From NCBI GenBank assembly GCA_029582265.1, contig CM055817.1, forward strand, positions 60,327,152-60,391,151: a stretch of 64,000 nt of DNA, read 5' to 3'. The stretch is from Zoroaster sp. YZ-2022 (Eukaryota > Echinodermata > Asteroidea > Forcipulatida > Zoroasteridae). Below, piece by piece: positions 22,801 to 35,800 of this stretch. The translations under genes and the position numbers were made by a program. Below the pieces are notes generated by a model that saw only the letters and a list, made by a program, of their open reading frames with translations, was not told the DNA's origin and ran no database searches. Position 1 is the first letter of the stretch; each line of letters begins with the position of its first letter.

Positions 22801-23949
22801 TGCACCATGCCATCTCTACATCCTTTCCGTCACTCTTCGACAACACCAGACTTCTTCAGGACTTACCTCACTTCTCTCACCATCGCCTCTCGCCCTGAAT
22901 CACCGGGCCCAAGTCTTCCCTAGATCGTAAAACGGACGGCCTCCACTGCAACCTCCAAATCTATCTATGGAAATTTTAATCACCACGTCAACGAGCTCTT
23001 TTTCGTCTTCATCTACCCACTGGCATGAACTTGGGTTTCCTCCCTCCTTCACACAACATCCCATGGAAAGCAATCTACCAGCTGCCAACTTCAAGAAGGA
23101 GGGAGAAGTCCAGTTCAAACTCTTCCTTAACATCCTGCCGTCTCTTACCGTCCATCATCACCTGAATCCTGCCATCCCATCATCCTGCGGTTGGCTGGTG
23201 CGGCGAGAGAGGCACGATCCATCACCCTTCATCATCTGTCCGTCCATTCAGCCTGCCTCAACCTTCTGCACAACCTACTTTCGCACCTTATTCCCTGGAT
23301 CAAGCTGAACTTTGACCTTTACTGGGCCTTGATTTCTCACGCCCGGGGTCGAAGCAGGGAGACCGTGTGCCTGGCAAATTTCTGGCTTTACCGAACCACA
23401 AATTTCTCCTCCCCCCTTGTTGTATGGACCCACCGATTAAAAAAAAAAATCATTCTCGAGCACAATTACCATATCTTCACCAACACTCAACAAATTCCTC
23501 CCTAAATGGTCCATCAACGACACTCTCTTTACTATGCAAATGACAAAATAACATGGTTGATTTAATTCTGTAATAATTTAATTTTTCCCTCCCTCCCCAG
23601 GTCACCGAGGCGTGGGTAGTCGCCGCCCCTCCTCGGCGGGACGTGGTGTCTTTCACCGCCCACCCCGGTGGCCTGACCATTCAAACCAGGCCCTACTGGC
23701 AGTGGGCATGAGATGCCCACATCCAGACGCCAGTGAGCCCCTCTCCTTCCCCTTCCTTCCTTCCCTGAGTCCTCACCTTCCCCGCTTAATTATGACTGAT
23801 ACCTGCTAATTGCTATTTTTGATCAAATTAATTGACTAAGTTTACTTGATAATGTTTCAACTGATTTAATTATAATTCTTTTATTTCTGTATATACTGTG
23901 TTCTTCAAGGATTTGAAATAAAGTTTTCCTTGAAAAAGTAAAAAAGTAT

Positions 23950-23992
<43 letters not shown>

Positions 23993-26900
23993 GCGGACGT
24001 GTGTTCCATCGAGCTCCGAGTAAGTACATGATATTACGCTTATATTACGCTTATATAACCATTTTTACTTCTGTGTTTTTGCATATCTTGTTGTATAGTA
24101 TATAGACCCTACTAGACCTTGCTCACCGTGTAAAATTCCCCCATTTTAGTGTTTTTTTTGTGTGTAAAATTTGTGTTTTTCGTAGTGGTCCTGGGGTGCT
24201 GGCTGGTCACCATGGCCAGTCAGGCGGAACAACCCTCAGTGAGTCACTCGACTGTTGGAGAAATTGGGCGTCCCAGGCCCATTGTTCCTGGTGGTGAAGA
24301 TCTTTTTGTTGGAGTCACCAGGAACAATGGGGTTGCGTTTAAAGCAATCGATCGCGTCCCTCTTCATGAATACCTTGACAGCTTTGCCAATTCATTACCC
24401 GGCAAACATGTAATTTCAGCCAGCCGTATTTCCAACAATCGAATTGCAGTTCTATCTCACGCTCGAGGAAGATGTAGCTGATGCAGTCCCTTCAGGACTG
24501 GCACGGCGGTTTCTTTCCTCGAGCTTGTCCCCTGGTCCAACCACACCCGACTCACCCTCTCCAACGTGTTCCTGAAATTCCAAATGCAGTCCTAGCCCAT
24601 AATATCTCTGATTTCTGTAAAATAGTGTCGTCGATCCGTCCCATCCCCCTTGGTCTAAAACACAAACAGTTGTCCCATGTAATGTCTTTCCGCCGACAGG
24701 TCCAGATCCTTCTCAAACCCGGTGTAGTTCCCCTGACCATATAAATTTCACCTACACTGGGGTTAACTACCGTGTTTTCTGTCTCACCGGGTCACCCGTT
24801 GCTTCAACTGTGGAGAGTTCACATTAGCCGAACCTGCAAAAGCTCCAAAGATGACAATCCCAGCCTGAAAACCCACCTCAATCCCCCACCAGTCTTCCTC
24901 CACAGCAAAAATCCGACCAAAACACCCACCCAAGAATCCCTCCTCAAAATCTACCGTGCTCTCGGCGGTTGCTGGGGCTGCGTCTCCGGCTGCTTCAGAG
25001 TCGGGGACTCGGGCGGGGTCTTGGGCCCGCCTCCTTTGAGGCCGGGGCTGGGACCTCGTCTGAGGCGCGGGCTTCGTCCGGGCTGCCTCCTCGTCGGTGG
25101 CGGCCGCCCTTTTCCGGGGCGGCTACCACTTCGGCGGGGCGGCTGCCCGCCCGTGGGCCCGTCTCTGGGCGTGGTCCGGCGTCGGACGCCGCCGAGGGCA
25201 TGGACACGTCCACCCTCATCTGGGGTATCCTCCCGCCCCACCAGACTCTTCTCCGAAGTTGTGACCAAACGCAACTGTCCCCCAACCCGACTAGTAATCG
25301 ACCCAAGCTCGTCCCACTGAACTCTCCTTACCCCCATCGGAAACCACAAAAAGGGAAAAACCCTTTCCACTCCTTAAATCCTTTCCACTCTAAATCCCAA
25401 ACTCCCCACTTTTTCCTGAAGTCCTTGATTCACAGAGCCCAGTTTTTTCTACCCCCAGTCAATCCGTTTTTCCCCCACCTGTGTCTCCAATCCCTGCCCT
25501 GCACCCTTTCCGTAGTCCTCCCCTGAACCCACCCCTCCCCAACCCCACCCCCAACCCCACCCCCAACCCCTCCCCCATCCTCTCCATCCTCCATCCCTCC
25601 ATCCCTCACCTACCCCTTCCAGTCCTCCACAGTTGATGCAACGGATGACTCGGTTTTCGTGGAGGATTCTCAGGAAGACCTTCCTGAAGTCCACCCAACC
25701 CACACCCAACCTCTTAATCACAAACAACTTGTTGACTTCCTCAACTCTGTCAAAGGCCAGAGAAGACCTCATGAAATAGCCCGTAAATTTACTCAGAACG
25801 TAGCTGGACTTGTCCGGCAACTAAAACCTCTCAGAAACTGCCCCCTTTTCCAAAATCGCATGCAGCAGAGGATCAAGAAACTGATCAAAAAACTAGAATC
25901 TTAACTTTTATTATTTTCCTCATGGATATTAGCTCTTACACCTTTTTCCCCCTCATAATGACGTTATCGCTAATTACCCTCAACACCGGAGGTTGCATCC
26001 AAACCACTCGCAATGCTTCTTTTAAATCGTATTTTACCAACTTTCTCCGTCTTATGACGTCATTCTCCTTCAAGAAACCTACTCTCTCTCCTCACACTGT
26101 CCATGCTGGAAAAACTGGTCTAATTATACCCCTTTCTGTATCCCCGGATCATCCCCTGGCTCGGGAGTGACGACTCTCGTAAAATCCAACATTAATGTCG
26201 AAACCTCCGGTGTTGTATTCAAGGAATACATTCATCATATCAAAATCAAAATAAATGACGTGTCTTATAACATTTACAATGTACTCATCCCCCAATCAAA
26301 TATCTTTGCTTTAAAAGCTATCGATGCCCTTAACACACATTGTTCACAATACAATAGCGATGACGTCATTATTATCGGAGGTGATTTCAACTGTACTGAC
26401 GATCCTAATATGGACCGTCTGCATAAGCTGACCGAGCATCGTCCCAAATCTCTATGGCTCTCAAAAATTCCTTAAATAATCATTCGTTGTACGATGTCTG
26501 GCGTAGGCTGAATCCGAGCGAGAAAAGTTTCACCTGGCTCAGGATGTACGCTAACGATCCCGCGCGCGTCTCCAAGGCCAGACTAGACCGCTTCTACGCT
26601 CCTCTCAATCTCGTGTACTTCATCCGGTCTTGTCAAATTATTCTGCTCCTCTCAGATCATTCCTCCGTCAGTCTTGTTTTCATTTTCCTCTTCTCACAAC
26701 AAAGGAAGTGCCTATTGGCACTTCAATAATTCTTCTTACTGATATGAACTACCGCGATAAACGTACCACTTTCTGGACTAACTGGCGACTCGAAAACCAA
26801 TTTCTCTCAACATTGGAAAATGGTGGGACTTTGGCAAAACCCCAAATAAAACAATTGACTATCAGCTATTCTTCTCGAGTCGCCAAGAAAAACGTAAAAT

Positions 26901-29900
26901 TTTCCAAAACATAAATTCTAATATCGAGCGGCTTCAGTCTACGCCAGACATCTCCCAGAAATAAAACTTTACTTGATAAACAACGTAAAGAATTGAATAT
27001 CCATCTTAAAAAATGAGGCTCGAGGCGCCTCGTCAGATCTCGTTTTTCCAACACATTCATGAAGTGGACACTAAGCTCATCCTACTTTTTAATCTCGAAA
27101 AAAATAACTCGAAATCTAAAAACCATGTCCAGTATCCGGCTCTCTCGGGATGCATCACTGATAATCCTGAGGAAATCAAAACACACTGTCGAAATTTCTA
27201 CGAAGATCTTTATGCTAGTGTCCCAACCGACGAGAGCGCCCTCGAGTCTCTTGTCAATGATTTATCTAAACTTGATAGTCCGGATGCAGAGGACCTCGAT
27301 GCTCCTTTGCGTCCGGACGAACTGGATGCTGTTGTCAAGCAACTTGGCAAAAACAAAACCCCCGGCCTCGATGGACTAACCTCCGAATTTTTTCTCTCTT
27401 TCTGGTCCCTGCTTAAGTCCGATCTCTTAGACGTTCTCAACTCCTCCATCCACTCTGATACCCTCCCTGCCTCATTTCACAAAGCTGTTATAACTCTCAT
27501 CCCCAAAAAGGGCGATCTTCTCGACATTTCCAACTGAATACCGATTATAAAATTTTTGCCAAGTTGCTTGCCAACAGGCTTAAACAGATTATAAACTCGG
27601 TCGTCCGGGAGGATCAATCCTATTGTACTCCCGGGCGTACCATTTACAATAATCTTAATCTCATTCGTGACACAATAAAGTTTTGTAATTTTAACGACCT
27701 ACCACTAGCCGTGGTCAACCTTGATCAGAGGAAAGCCTTTGACAACGTTGACCACGGCTACCTATTCAATGTAAAGAGAGCCATGGGCTTTGGGGACAAA
27801 TTCCTTTCGTATATTAATCTTTTGTACAGTGGCGCTGAGAGCCACCTTAAAGGTTTGCGGTTCACTAACCGCATCCTTTTCGTTCAATAAAGGCATTCGG
27901 CAAGGTTGTCCGCTCTCGGGCTACTGTACTCAATAGCCATTGAGCCTTTCTTGAATGGCCTTCGGAAAAGTCTTTCTGGTCATAGTTTTCTTCTTCCAGA
28001 CACGGATGCTTACTGCTCGGTCTCTGCTTATGCAGATGATGTTACCGTTTGTATCACCTCCGACCAGGGCTTTAAAATACTCGAAAGGGTGTATGACTTA
28101 TTTCACAGATCCTCTGCTGCCTCCCTCAACCTAAAAAAATCCAAGGGACTATGGGTCGGACGTTGGACCGGACGAACTGACGCACCCCTGGGTTTCAATG
28201 GAATAACCAGGGTTGCAATTTCTGGAGTTCACCTTGGAAACAATGATACGTACACCCAACAAAACTGGTCTGCCTGTAAAAATAAACTCTCAAAAACTCT
28301 CACCAATTGGAAATCTCTCTTCTACTCTATCTCTCAAAGGAAAAAATTTCATCGCGAACCAACTTGCCGCATCCAAAATCATTCACTGCATCTCTGTCCT
28401 TACATGTCCTCCCAATGTATTAAGCGAACTCCAAGAAATGTTAGTCGATTTCGTCTGGTCCAACAAACGACACTTACTACCCAGACACACTTTATTCCAA
28501 CATCCCCTAATAAGGTGGGCTAGGTCTAGTCTCCCTCAAAGCACGCCCTCACTTCTAAATTCAACCTCGTCCAACGTTACCTCCAATCCGATTCCCATCC
28601 CTCCTTTTCTCTCGTCTCCTACAATCTCCGCCGATACAAGAAAATGAATTTTGATTATCAAATCTTCCTCCTTGACATCGAAACAAACTTTCGCACTAGT
28701 CTCACCTGCTTTTACAGTGAGGTCCTGCGTGCTTGGAACACCCTCGGAGCTCGAATTGACACACCCGCCGATTCAATCAACCATGTCGGCAATCTGCCTA
28801 TTATCCTCCCAATTTTTATGGGGGACCTGCCGGGCGGGACGACCTTCCAAACCCGAATCCTGGCTGGCGGGATCAGAATCGTCAAACATCTCCTACAATC
28901 TACCACTGGCGCCTGGATACAAGCCTCCGATCTTCAGCTGTCAACTTCGAACATCCGTCCTCCTCTCTTCGAGGTTTTCGACAAAACCTCTCTCGCCTGC
29001 ACCACGTGATCATCTCATCTTTCCATCGCTCTTCGACTCTTCTGGATTTCTTCACGACCCTGCCATCTTGGAGCATCTTCCTTCACGACCTCTGCCTCCT
29101 GGACTCGTCATCTCTGACAAAGATACTGATGCTCTCACTGCTTCCTCCAAATCTCTGTACACGCACTTCAACCAGCAAATAAACAACAGCTCTCAAACAT
29201 CTGAAACCGACTGGCATCGCCTCGGTGTTCTTCCGTCAGCCCACAAAATTCCCTGGAAGTGCGTGTACCAATTTCCTACTTCAAAGAAAGAAGGGGACGT
29301 TCAGTACAAACTTCTTCACAACGTTCTTCCTTCTCCCAAGTTCTACATCATCTGAATCCTGCCATCTCTCCGTCTTGTGGGTGGTGCGGCGAGGGAGGTA
29401 CCGTCTGGCATCTCTTCATCCTCTGTCCGTCTATCCAGCCCGCCTTGAAACTTCTACAAACCCTACTCTCTCGACTACTACCTGATCTGGATCTCCACTT
29501 CGACTTGTACTGGGCTCTGATCCCCACGCCGGGAGTCGGAGCAAAGGAGGCTGTCCGCCTGGCCAACTATCTCATCATCAGTCTCAAAAATGTAATTTAC
29601 TGGCTATACCGCACCTGTAATTTCTGCGACCCCCTCCTTATTTGGCAACACCGTCTCAAAAATAAAATCACCCTCGAATTCTGTTATTTCAACTTCAACA
29701 ATTCTCTCAGCGATTTTCTCAATAAATGGTCCATCAATGATACTCTTTTTATTTACAACAACAAAAAGCTGACATGGTTGATATGAATCATCTAAAATTA
29801 GTTTAATTGTTTTGGTCTAATTTGTTTTTTCCCCTTCCCTTCCTTCCATCCCCAGGTCAACCGGTGCGTGGGTAGTCGCCGCCCCCAGGCGGGACGTGGT

Positions 29901-30637
29901 GTTTTTATCACCGCCCACCCCGGTGGCTTGTTTTTTCCCATTCGGGGCCTTACTGGCAGTGGGCACGAATGTGTCCACATCCAGACGCCAGTGGGCCCCC
30001 ATTCCTCCTCCCCTTACCCCCTACCCTAAACTCCCCCTTTTTCCCCTCCCTCTTTAATTTTTGGATTTCTGGTTTATTATCGTTTTCCTTTAATCATCCT
30101 AAAATTAGTTTAATCGGATTGGTATATTTTAGTTTGTTTTTTCCCTTCCCTTCCTTCCCTCCCCAGGTCACCGGTGCGTGGGTAGTCGCCGCCCCCCAGG
30201 CGGGACGTGGTGTTTTTTATCACCGCCCACCCCGGTGGCTTGAACATTCCCACTCGGGACCTTACTGGCAGCGGACACGATGTGTCCACATCCAGACGCC
30301 AGTGGGCCCCATTCCTCCTCCCCTTCCCCCCCCCCTACCCTCAAACCCCCCTTTCCCCTCCTTATTGCTTTATTTGAATGTTAATGGTTTTTCCCCTCGT
30401 CCTATGCCTTGTTGCTACCTTTTGGAAGGACTTGGGGCATCCAGCTTCCGACAGTAGCAACTTGGCTTGACGGCATCCTCAGTTAAAATCCTACGCTCTG
30501 GCTTACATGTTTAACTTACTACTGTTAAGGTACCGAATGTATTTCTCTATAATTCTTTTAATCTTGTATATATTAGTATATATATGTTATTTCAAAATTT
30601 TTGAAATAAAGTTTTCCTTGGGAAAAGTAAAAAGTAT

Positions 30638-30696
<59 letters not shown>

Positions 30697-32821
30697 TCAA
30701 CGATGATTTTAAAGACCCAGACTGAGTGTAATAATAATCGTATCTGTCTCTTGTTTGGTCTAAAACAAACATCGTTTTTTTAAATTTCCTAGGTGAGTGT
30801 GGTGAAGACTATTACGTATGCACATCAGGAGACTGTATCCCAAGGTACCAGCTATGTAATGGGCAGAATGACTGTGGGGACTTCACGGATGAGTTGTTGT
30901 GCGGTTAGTATAAGGATCAAACTGGGACCCAAGGTTTTGTTGGTGTCAAACTTTGTTCAGATTAAACATTACACTTAATGTCAGACATAGGCTATCAAAT
31001 AAATTAAGCTTACTGGTTTATATTTCTTAAATATCCTTTATAAAATGGAAATGTGTAAACCAGCAAAGAGAAGTTAATTTGAATAAGCTACTTCGTTGAA
31101 TTTTATTCAAAGGTCTCTCAGTCAATATCATAATTATCCAAATCAATGGGTCAACTCACTTTATAAAAAAACGAAGTCTAAAAATTGCAATGGCAAAAGA
31201 AATCACGTAGTACGCCAATGTAAACTGGAGACACTGACCATATCTATTTCAGCTATGGACATGCTGTGGTAGTACCACTCAATTTATTTCATTGATTGAT
31301 GTAGACGTAATGAGGACACACCGTAAATGTGTTTTACATGATACAAATTATGTTTACACACTGTAAATGTGACACCCTTAAAGTAACTTGTGGCATTCTG
31401 GGAAAGTATAAACGACATTTTATTCATCTGTCTAAATTAAGACGTCGCTTTTACAAACATTCGGTTCTATATAATACCAACAGTACATGTAATTACCATC
31501 CTGTTAGACTGGTTTATCTAAGTAACGATGTTCAACTAAACTTCTATCTCTCTATATTTCCTAAATATCTTCCTCTGACTTCTCTTCTGCATCTGTCTGC
31601 ATTTTTCTTTTAAGTTGGGTGGCAACATTTTCCAAGCACCATAATTACCAGTAATGATTCGAGAACGCTTTATTAAACATTTATTTAACCACATTATTAC
31701 ATGATAAATATGTCACCTTTTCAATAGTAGTGTTACATCAACGTTCTTTGAATAATGAATCTATGTTACTTCCTCTGATTTGTTGCCCAGACATATGCGG
31801 TACTTCAAATAATCATCTGCGATTTGGAGAATCGCTTACAATTGTTGGGGAATTGACCTTCACAGACGGAAATGAAATCATCCAATTTGCCGTTTATTCT
31901 GGAACATCAGCATCGTTTCCTAATACTGATGATGTTTCTTCAATCAATCATTTGTTTAATTTGCCTATCTTGTGTGTTTGGAAATTCACTGAGCCGCCAG
32001 GAAGTCGAATCCGAATACAGATTCTTGAATTTTCCAGTTTGTTTTATATTTTGAAAGTTGAAAATGGATTCGATCCTTCTGACGGAGAGCCGATTGCAGT
32101 ATTGGACAGGGATTTGCTATACGCGATGGAGGTGTTGTCTGTTAATTCGGGAGTCTGGATAGTGCTGGAATCGAAGTCGTCGTACGGATCATTGTATAAA
32201 CTAAGAATTGTATTGACGGTTTATAACATGACTGGTAGGTTTTATTCGTGTTTTATATTATTGATTATTTAAGCACATAACTGCTTTACAGCTGAATATC
32301 GAATTACAACAATATTACAATTAATTGGCCTATGAAATTATAACTTTTTAACTGAAACCTTTAAAATAAAGAAAGTTAGGAAAGGAAAACAAATAAGTTT
32401 TAGAACTATAATTTTTAAAATTACTGGTTGTTTTTTATATTTGTTTACAGTTGTTTGTATTGCAGAGTTACATTTAAGGTTCGCTTAACTCGAAATCAAT
32501 GGAGTTCAAAAAATATTTGAATGATTTCGAATCTAAATGGCTTTAATTCTAATTTTTGATTTTCTTGATCATAATTTAAGAGTGTGATAACGATCAGTTT
32601 GTATGCCCATCTGGTCTTCAATGCCTTAATACATCGTCTGTCTGTGACGGCCGACGAGACTGTGATGCTTACGTTGATGAATTAGGGTGTGGTAAGGAAA
32701 ACTACAGGAGTAATTAGTTTTCTCTAAAATCTTCCAATTTATTCCCTGGAGGGGGGCAATATTTGTAATAGCCAGTCATCTAAATATTTTAGATGTTTTT
32801 TTATTTTATTTTTATTTATAT

Positions 32822-32852
<31 letters not shown>

Positions 32853-35800
32853 TTCATTTATTTATCAACGATGATTTTAAAGACCCAGACTGAGGGTAAT
32901 AATAATCGTATCTGTCTCTTGTTTGGTCTAAAACAAACATCGTTTTTTAATTTCCTAGGTGCGTGTGGTGAACACTATTACGCATGCGCATCAGGAGACT
33001 GTATCCCAAGGTTCCAGCTATGTAATGGGCAGAATGACTGTGGGGACTACTCAGACGAGTTTTTGTGCGGTTAGTATCATGATCAAACTGGGACCCAAGG
33101 TTTTGTTGGTATCAAACTTTGTTCAGATTAAACATTACACTTAATGTCAGACATAGGCTATCAAATAAATGCAGCATACTGGTTTATATTTCTTAAATAT
33201 CCTTTATAAAAAGGAAATGTGTAAACCAGCAAAGAGAAGTTAATTTGAATAAGCTACTTCGTTGCATTTTATTCAAAGGTCTCTCAGTCAATATCATAAT
33301 TATCCAAATCGATGGGTCAACTCACTTTATAAAAAAAGGAAGTCTAAAAATTGCAATGGCAAAAGAAAACACGTAGTACGCCAATGTAAACTGGAGACAC
33401 TGACCATATCTATTTCAGCTATGGACAGGCTGTGGGAGTACCACTCAATTTATTTCATTGATTGATGTAGACGTAATGAGGACACACCGTAAATGTGTTT
33501 TACATGATACAAATTATGTTTACACACTGTAAATATGACACCCTTAAAGTAACTTGTGGCATTCTGGGCAAGTATGAACGACATTTTATTCATCTGTCTA
33601 AATTAAGACGTCGCTTTTACAAACATTCGGTTCTAATACCAACAGTACATGCAATTACCATCATGTTAGACTGGTTTATCTAAGTAACGATGTTCAACTA
33701 AACTTCTATCCCTCTATATTTCCTAACTATCTTCCCCTGACTTCTCTTCTGCATCTGCCTGCATTTTCTTTTGGGTTAGTGGCAACATTTTCCAAGCACC
33801 TTAATTACCAGTAATGATTCGATAACACTTTTTTAACCACATTATTACATGATAAATATATCACATTTTCAATAGTAGTGTTATATCAACGTTCTGTTAA
33901 TAAGGAATGTATGTTACTTCCTCTGATTTGTTGCCCAGACATATGCGGTACTTCAAATAATCATCTGCGATTTGGAGAAGCGCTTACAATTCTGGGAGAA
34001 TCTACCCAACAAGCAAACGGAAATCGCATAACTTACTTTGCTGTTTATTCCGGAACGTCAGTATCGTTTCCGAATAATAATGTCTCTTTAATCAAGCACC
34101 CGAATACTGAGCATTTCGACTGTGTTTGGAAATTCACTGAGCCGCCAGGAAGTCGAATCCGAATAGAGATTCTTGAATTTTCCAGTTTTTATTATATTTT
34201 GAAAGTTGGAAATGGATTCGATCCTTCTGACGGAGAGCCGATTGCAGTATTGGACAGGGATTTGCTGTACGCGATGGAGGTGTTATTTGTTGATTCGGCA
34301 TTCTGGATAGTGCTGGAATCGACGGACTCGTTTTCATCATTGCTTAAACTAAGAATTGCATTGACGGTTTATAACATGACTGGTAGGTTTTATTTGTGTT
34401 TTATATTATTGATTATTTAAGCACAAAACTGCTTTACAGCTGAATTTCGAATTACAACAATATTACAATTAATTGGCCTATGAAATTATAACTTTTTAAC
34501 TGAAACCTTTAAAATAAAGAAAGTTAGGAAAGGAAAAAAATAAGTTTTAGAACTATAATTTTTAAAATTAACGGTTGTTATATCTGTTTACAATTGTTTG
34601 TATTGCAGAGTTACATTTAAGGTTCGCTGAACTCGAAATCAATGGAGTTCAACAAATATTTGAATATTTGAATATCACTGGACTTTGATACTTACGAGGA
34701 TGAATTAGGGTGTGGTAAGGAAAACTACAGGAGTAATTAGTTTTCTCTAAAATCTTCCAAATTATCCCTCGGAGGGGGCAATATTTGTAACAGCCAGTCA
34801 TCTAATATTTAAGACTTTAAAGACCCAGACTGAGTGTTTTAATGATCGTATTTGTCTCTTTCTTGGTCTAAAACAAACATCGTTTTTTATTTCCTAGGTG
34901 AGTGTGGTGAAGACTATTACGCATGCGCATCAGGAGACTGTATCCCAAGGTACCAGCTATGTAACGGACATATAGACTGTGGGGACTACTCAGACGAGTT
35001 TTCGTGCGGTTAGTATAAGGATCAAACTGGGACCCAAGGTTTTGTTGGTGTCAAAGTTTGTTCAGATTAAACATTAGACTTAATGTCAGACATAGGCTAT
35101 CAAATAAATGCAGCTTACTGGTTTATATTTCTTGAATATCCTTTATAAAAAGGGAATGTGTAAACCAGCAAAGACAAGTTAATTTGAATAAGCTACATCG
35201 TTGCATTTTATTCAAAGGTCTCTCAGTCAATATCATAATTATCCAAATCGATGGGTCAAATCAGTTTATAAAAAACGAAGTCTAATAATTGCAATGGCAA
35301 AACAAAACACTTAGTACTCCAATGTAAACTGGAGACACTGACCATATCTATTTCAACTATGGACAGGCTGTGGGAGTACCACTCAATTTATTTCATTGAT
35401 TGATGTAGACGTAATGAGGACACACCGTAAATGTGTTTTACATGATACAAATTATGTTTCCACACTGTAAATATGACATCCTTAAAGTAACTTGTGGCAT
35501 TCTGGGCAAGTATGAACGACATTTTATTCATCTGTCTAAATTAAAACGTTGCTTTTACAAACAATTAGTTTCATATAATACCAACAGTACATGCAATTAC
35601 CATCCTGTTAGACTGGTTTATCTAAGTAACGATGTTCAACTAAATTTCTATCCCTCTATATTTCCTAAATATCTTCCTCTGACTTCTCTTCTGCATCTGT
35701 CTGCATTTTTCTTTTAAGTTGGGTGGCAACATTTTCCAAGCACCATAATTACCAGTAATGATTCGAGAACACTTTATTAAACATTTATTTAACCACATTA

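Larger units (their letters stand above)
19843..23947 (+). mobile_element. LINE-A, Tx1/L1-type, deleted copy
   Basis: Starts with agcggacgtg and ends with aaataaagttttccttgaaa...agt followed by (ATTT)n, the same ends as LINE-B next to it. ORF1 with a CCHC knuckle, the start of the endonuclease and the C-terminal part of ORF2 are present, but the sequence jumps from about 22320 to text equivalent to LINE-B 28512, so the second half of the endonuclease and the whole reverse transcriptase are missing. It cannot move by itself. Confidence 0.8.
23992..30635 (+). mobile_element. LINE-B, Tx1/L1-type, near full length (about 6.6 kb)
   Basis: Same 5' start (agcggacgtg) and 3' end as LINE-A, in the same orientation and again followed by (ATTT)n. 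It contains ORF1, an endonuclease, a reverse transcriptase and a terminal Cys/His block. A 3'-UTR segment (containing gtgggtagtcgccgccccc) is present twice, near 29850-30000 and 30160-30315. Both ORFs have frameshifts and stops, so it is inactive as read. Placement in the Tx1/L1 group rests on the reverse transcriptase text ([38 protein letters not shown]) and a CCHC-type ORF1. Confidence 0.85.

Noticed and set aside
30793..30978. 61-codon ORFs beginning [11 protein letters not shown] over the second LDLa exons
   Set aside because: They are an alternative frame of the LDLa exon running on into the intron; the cysteine pattern and splice sites support the other frame.
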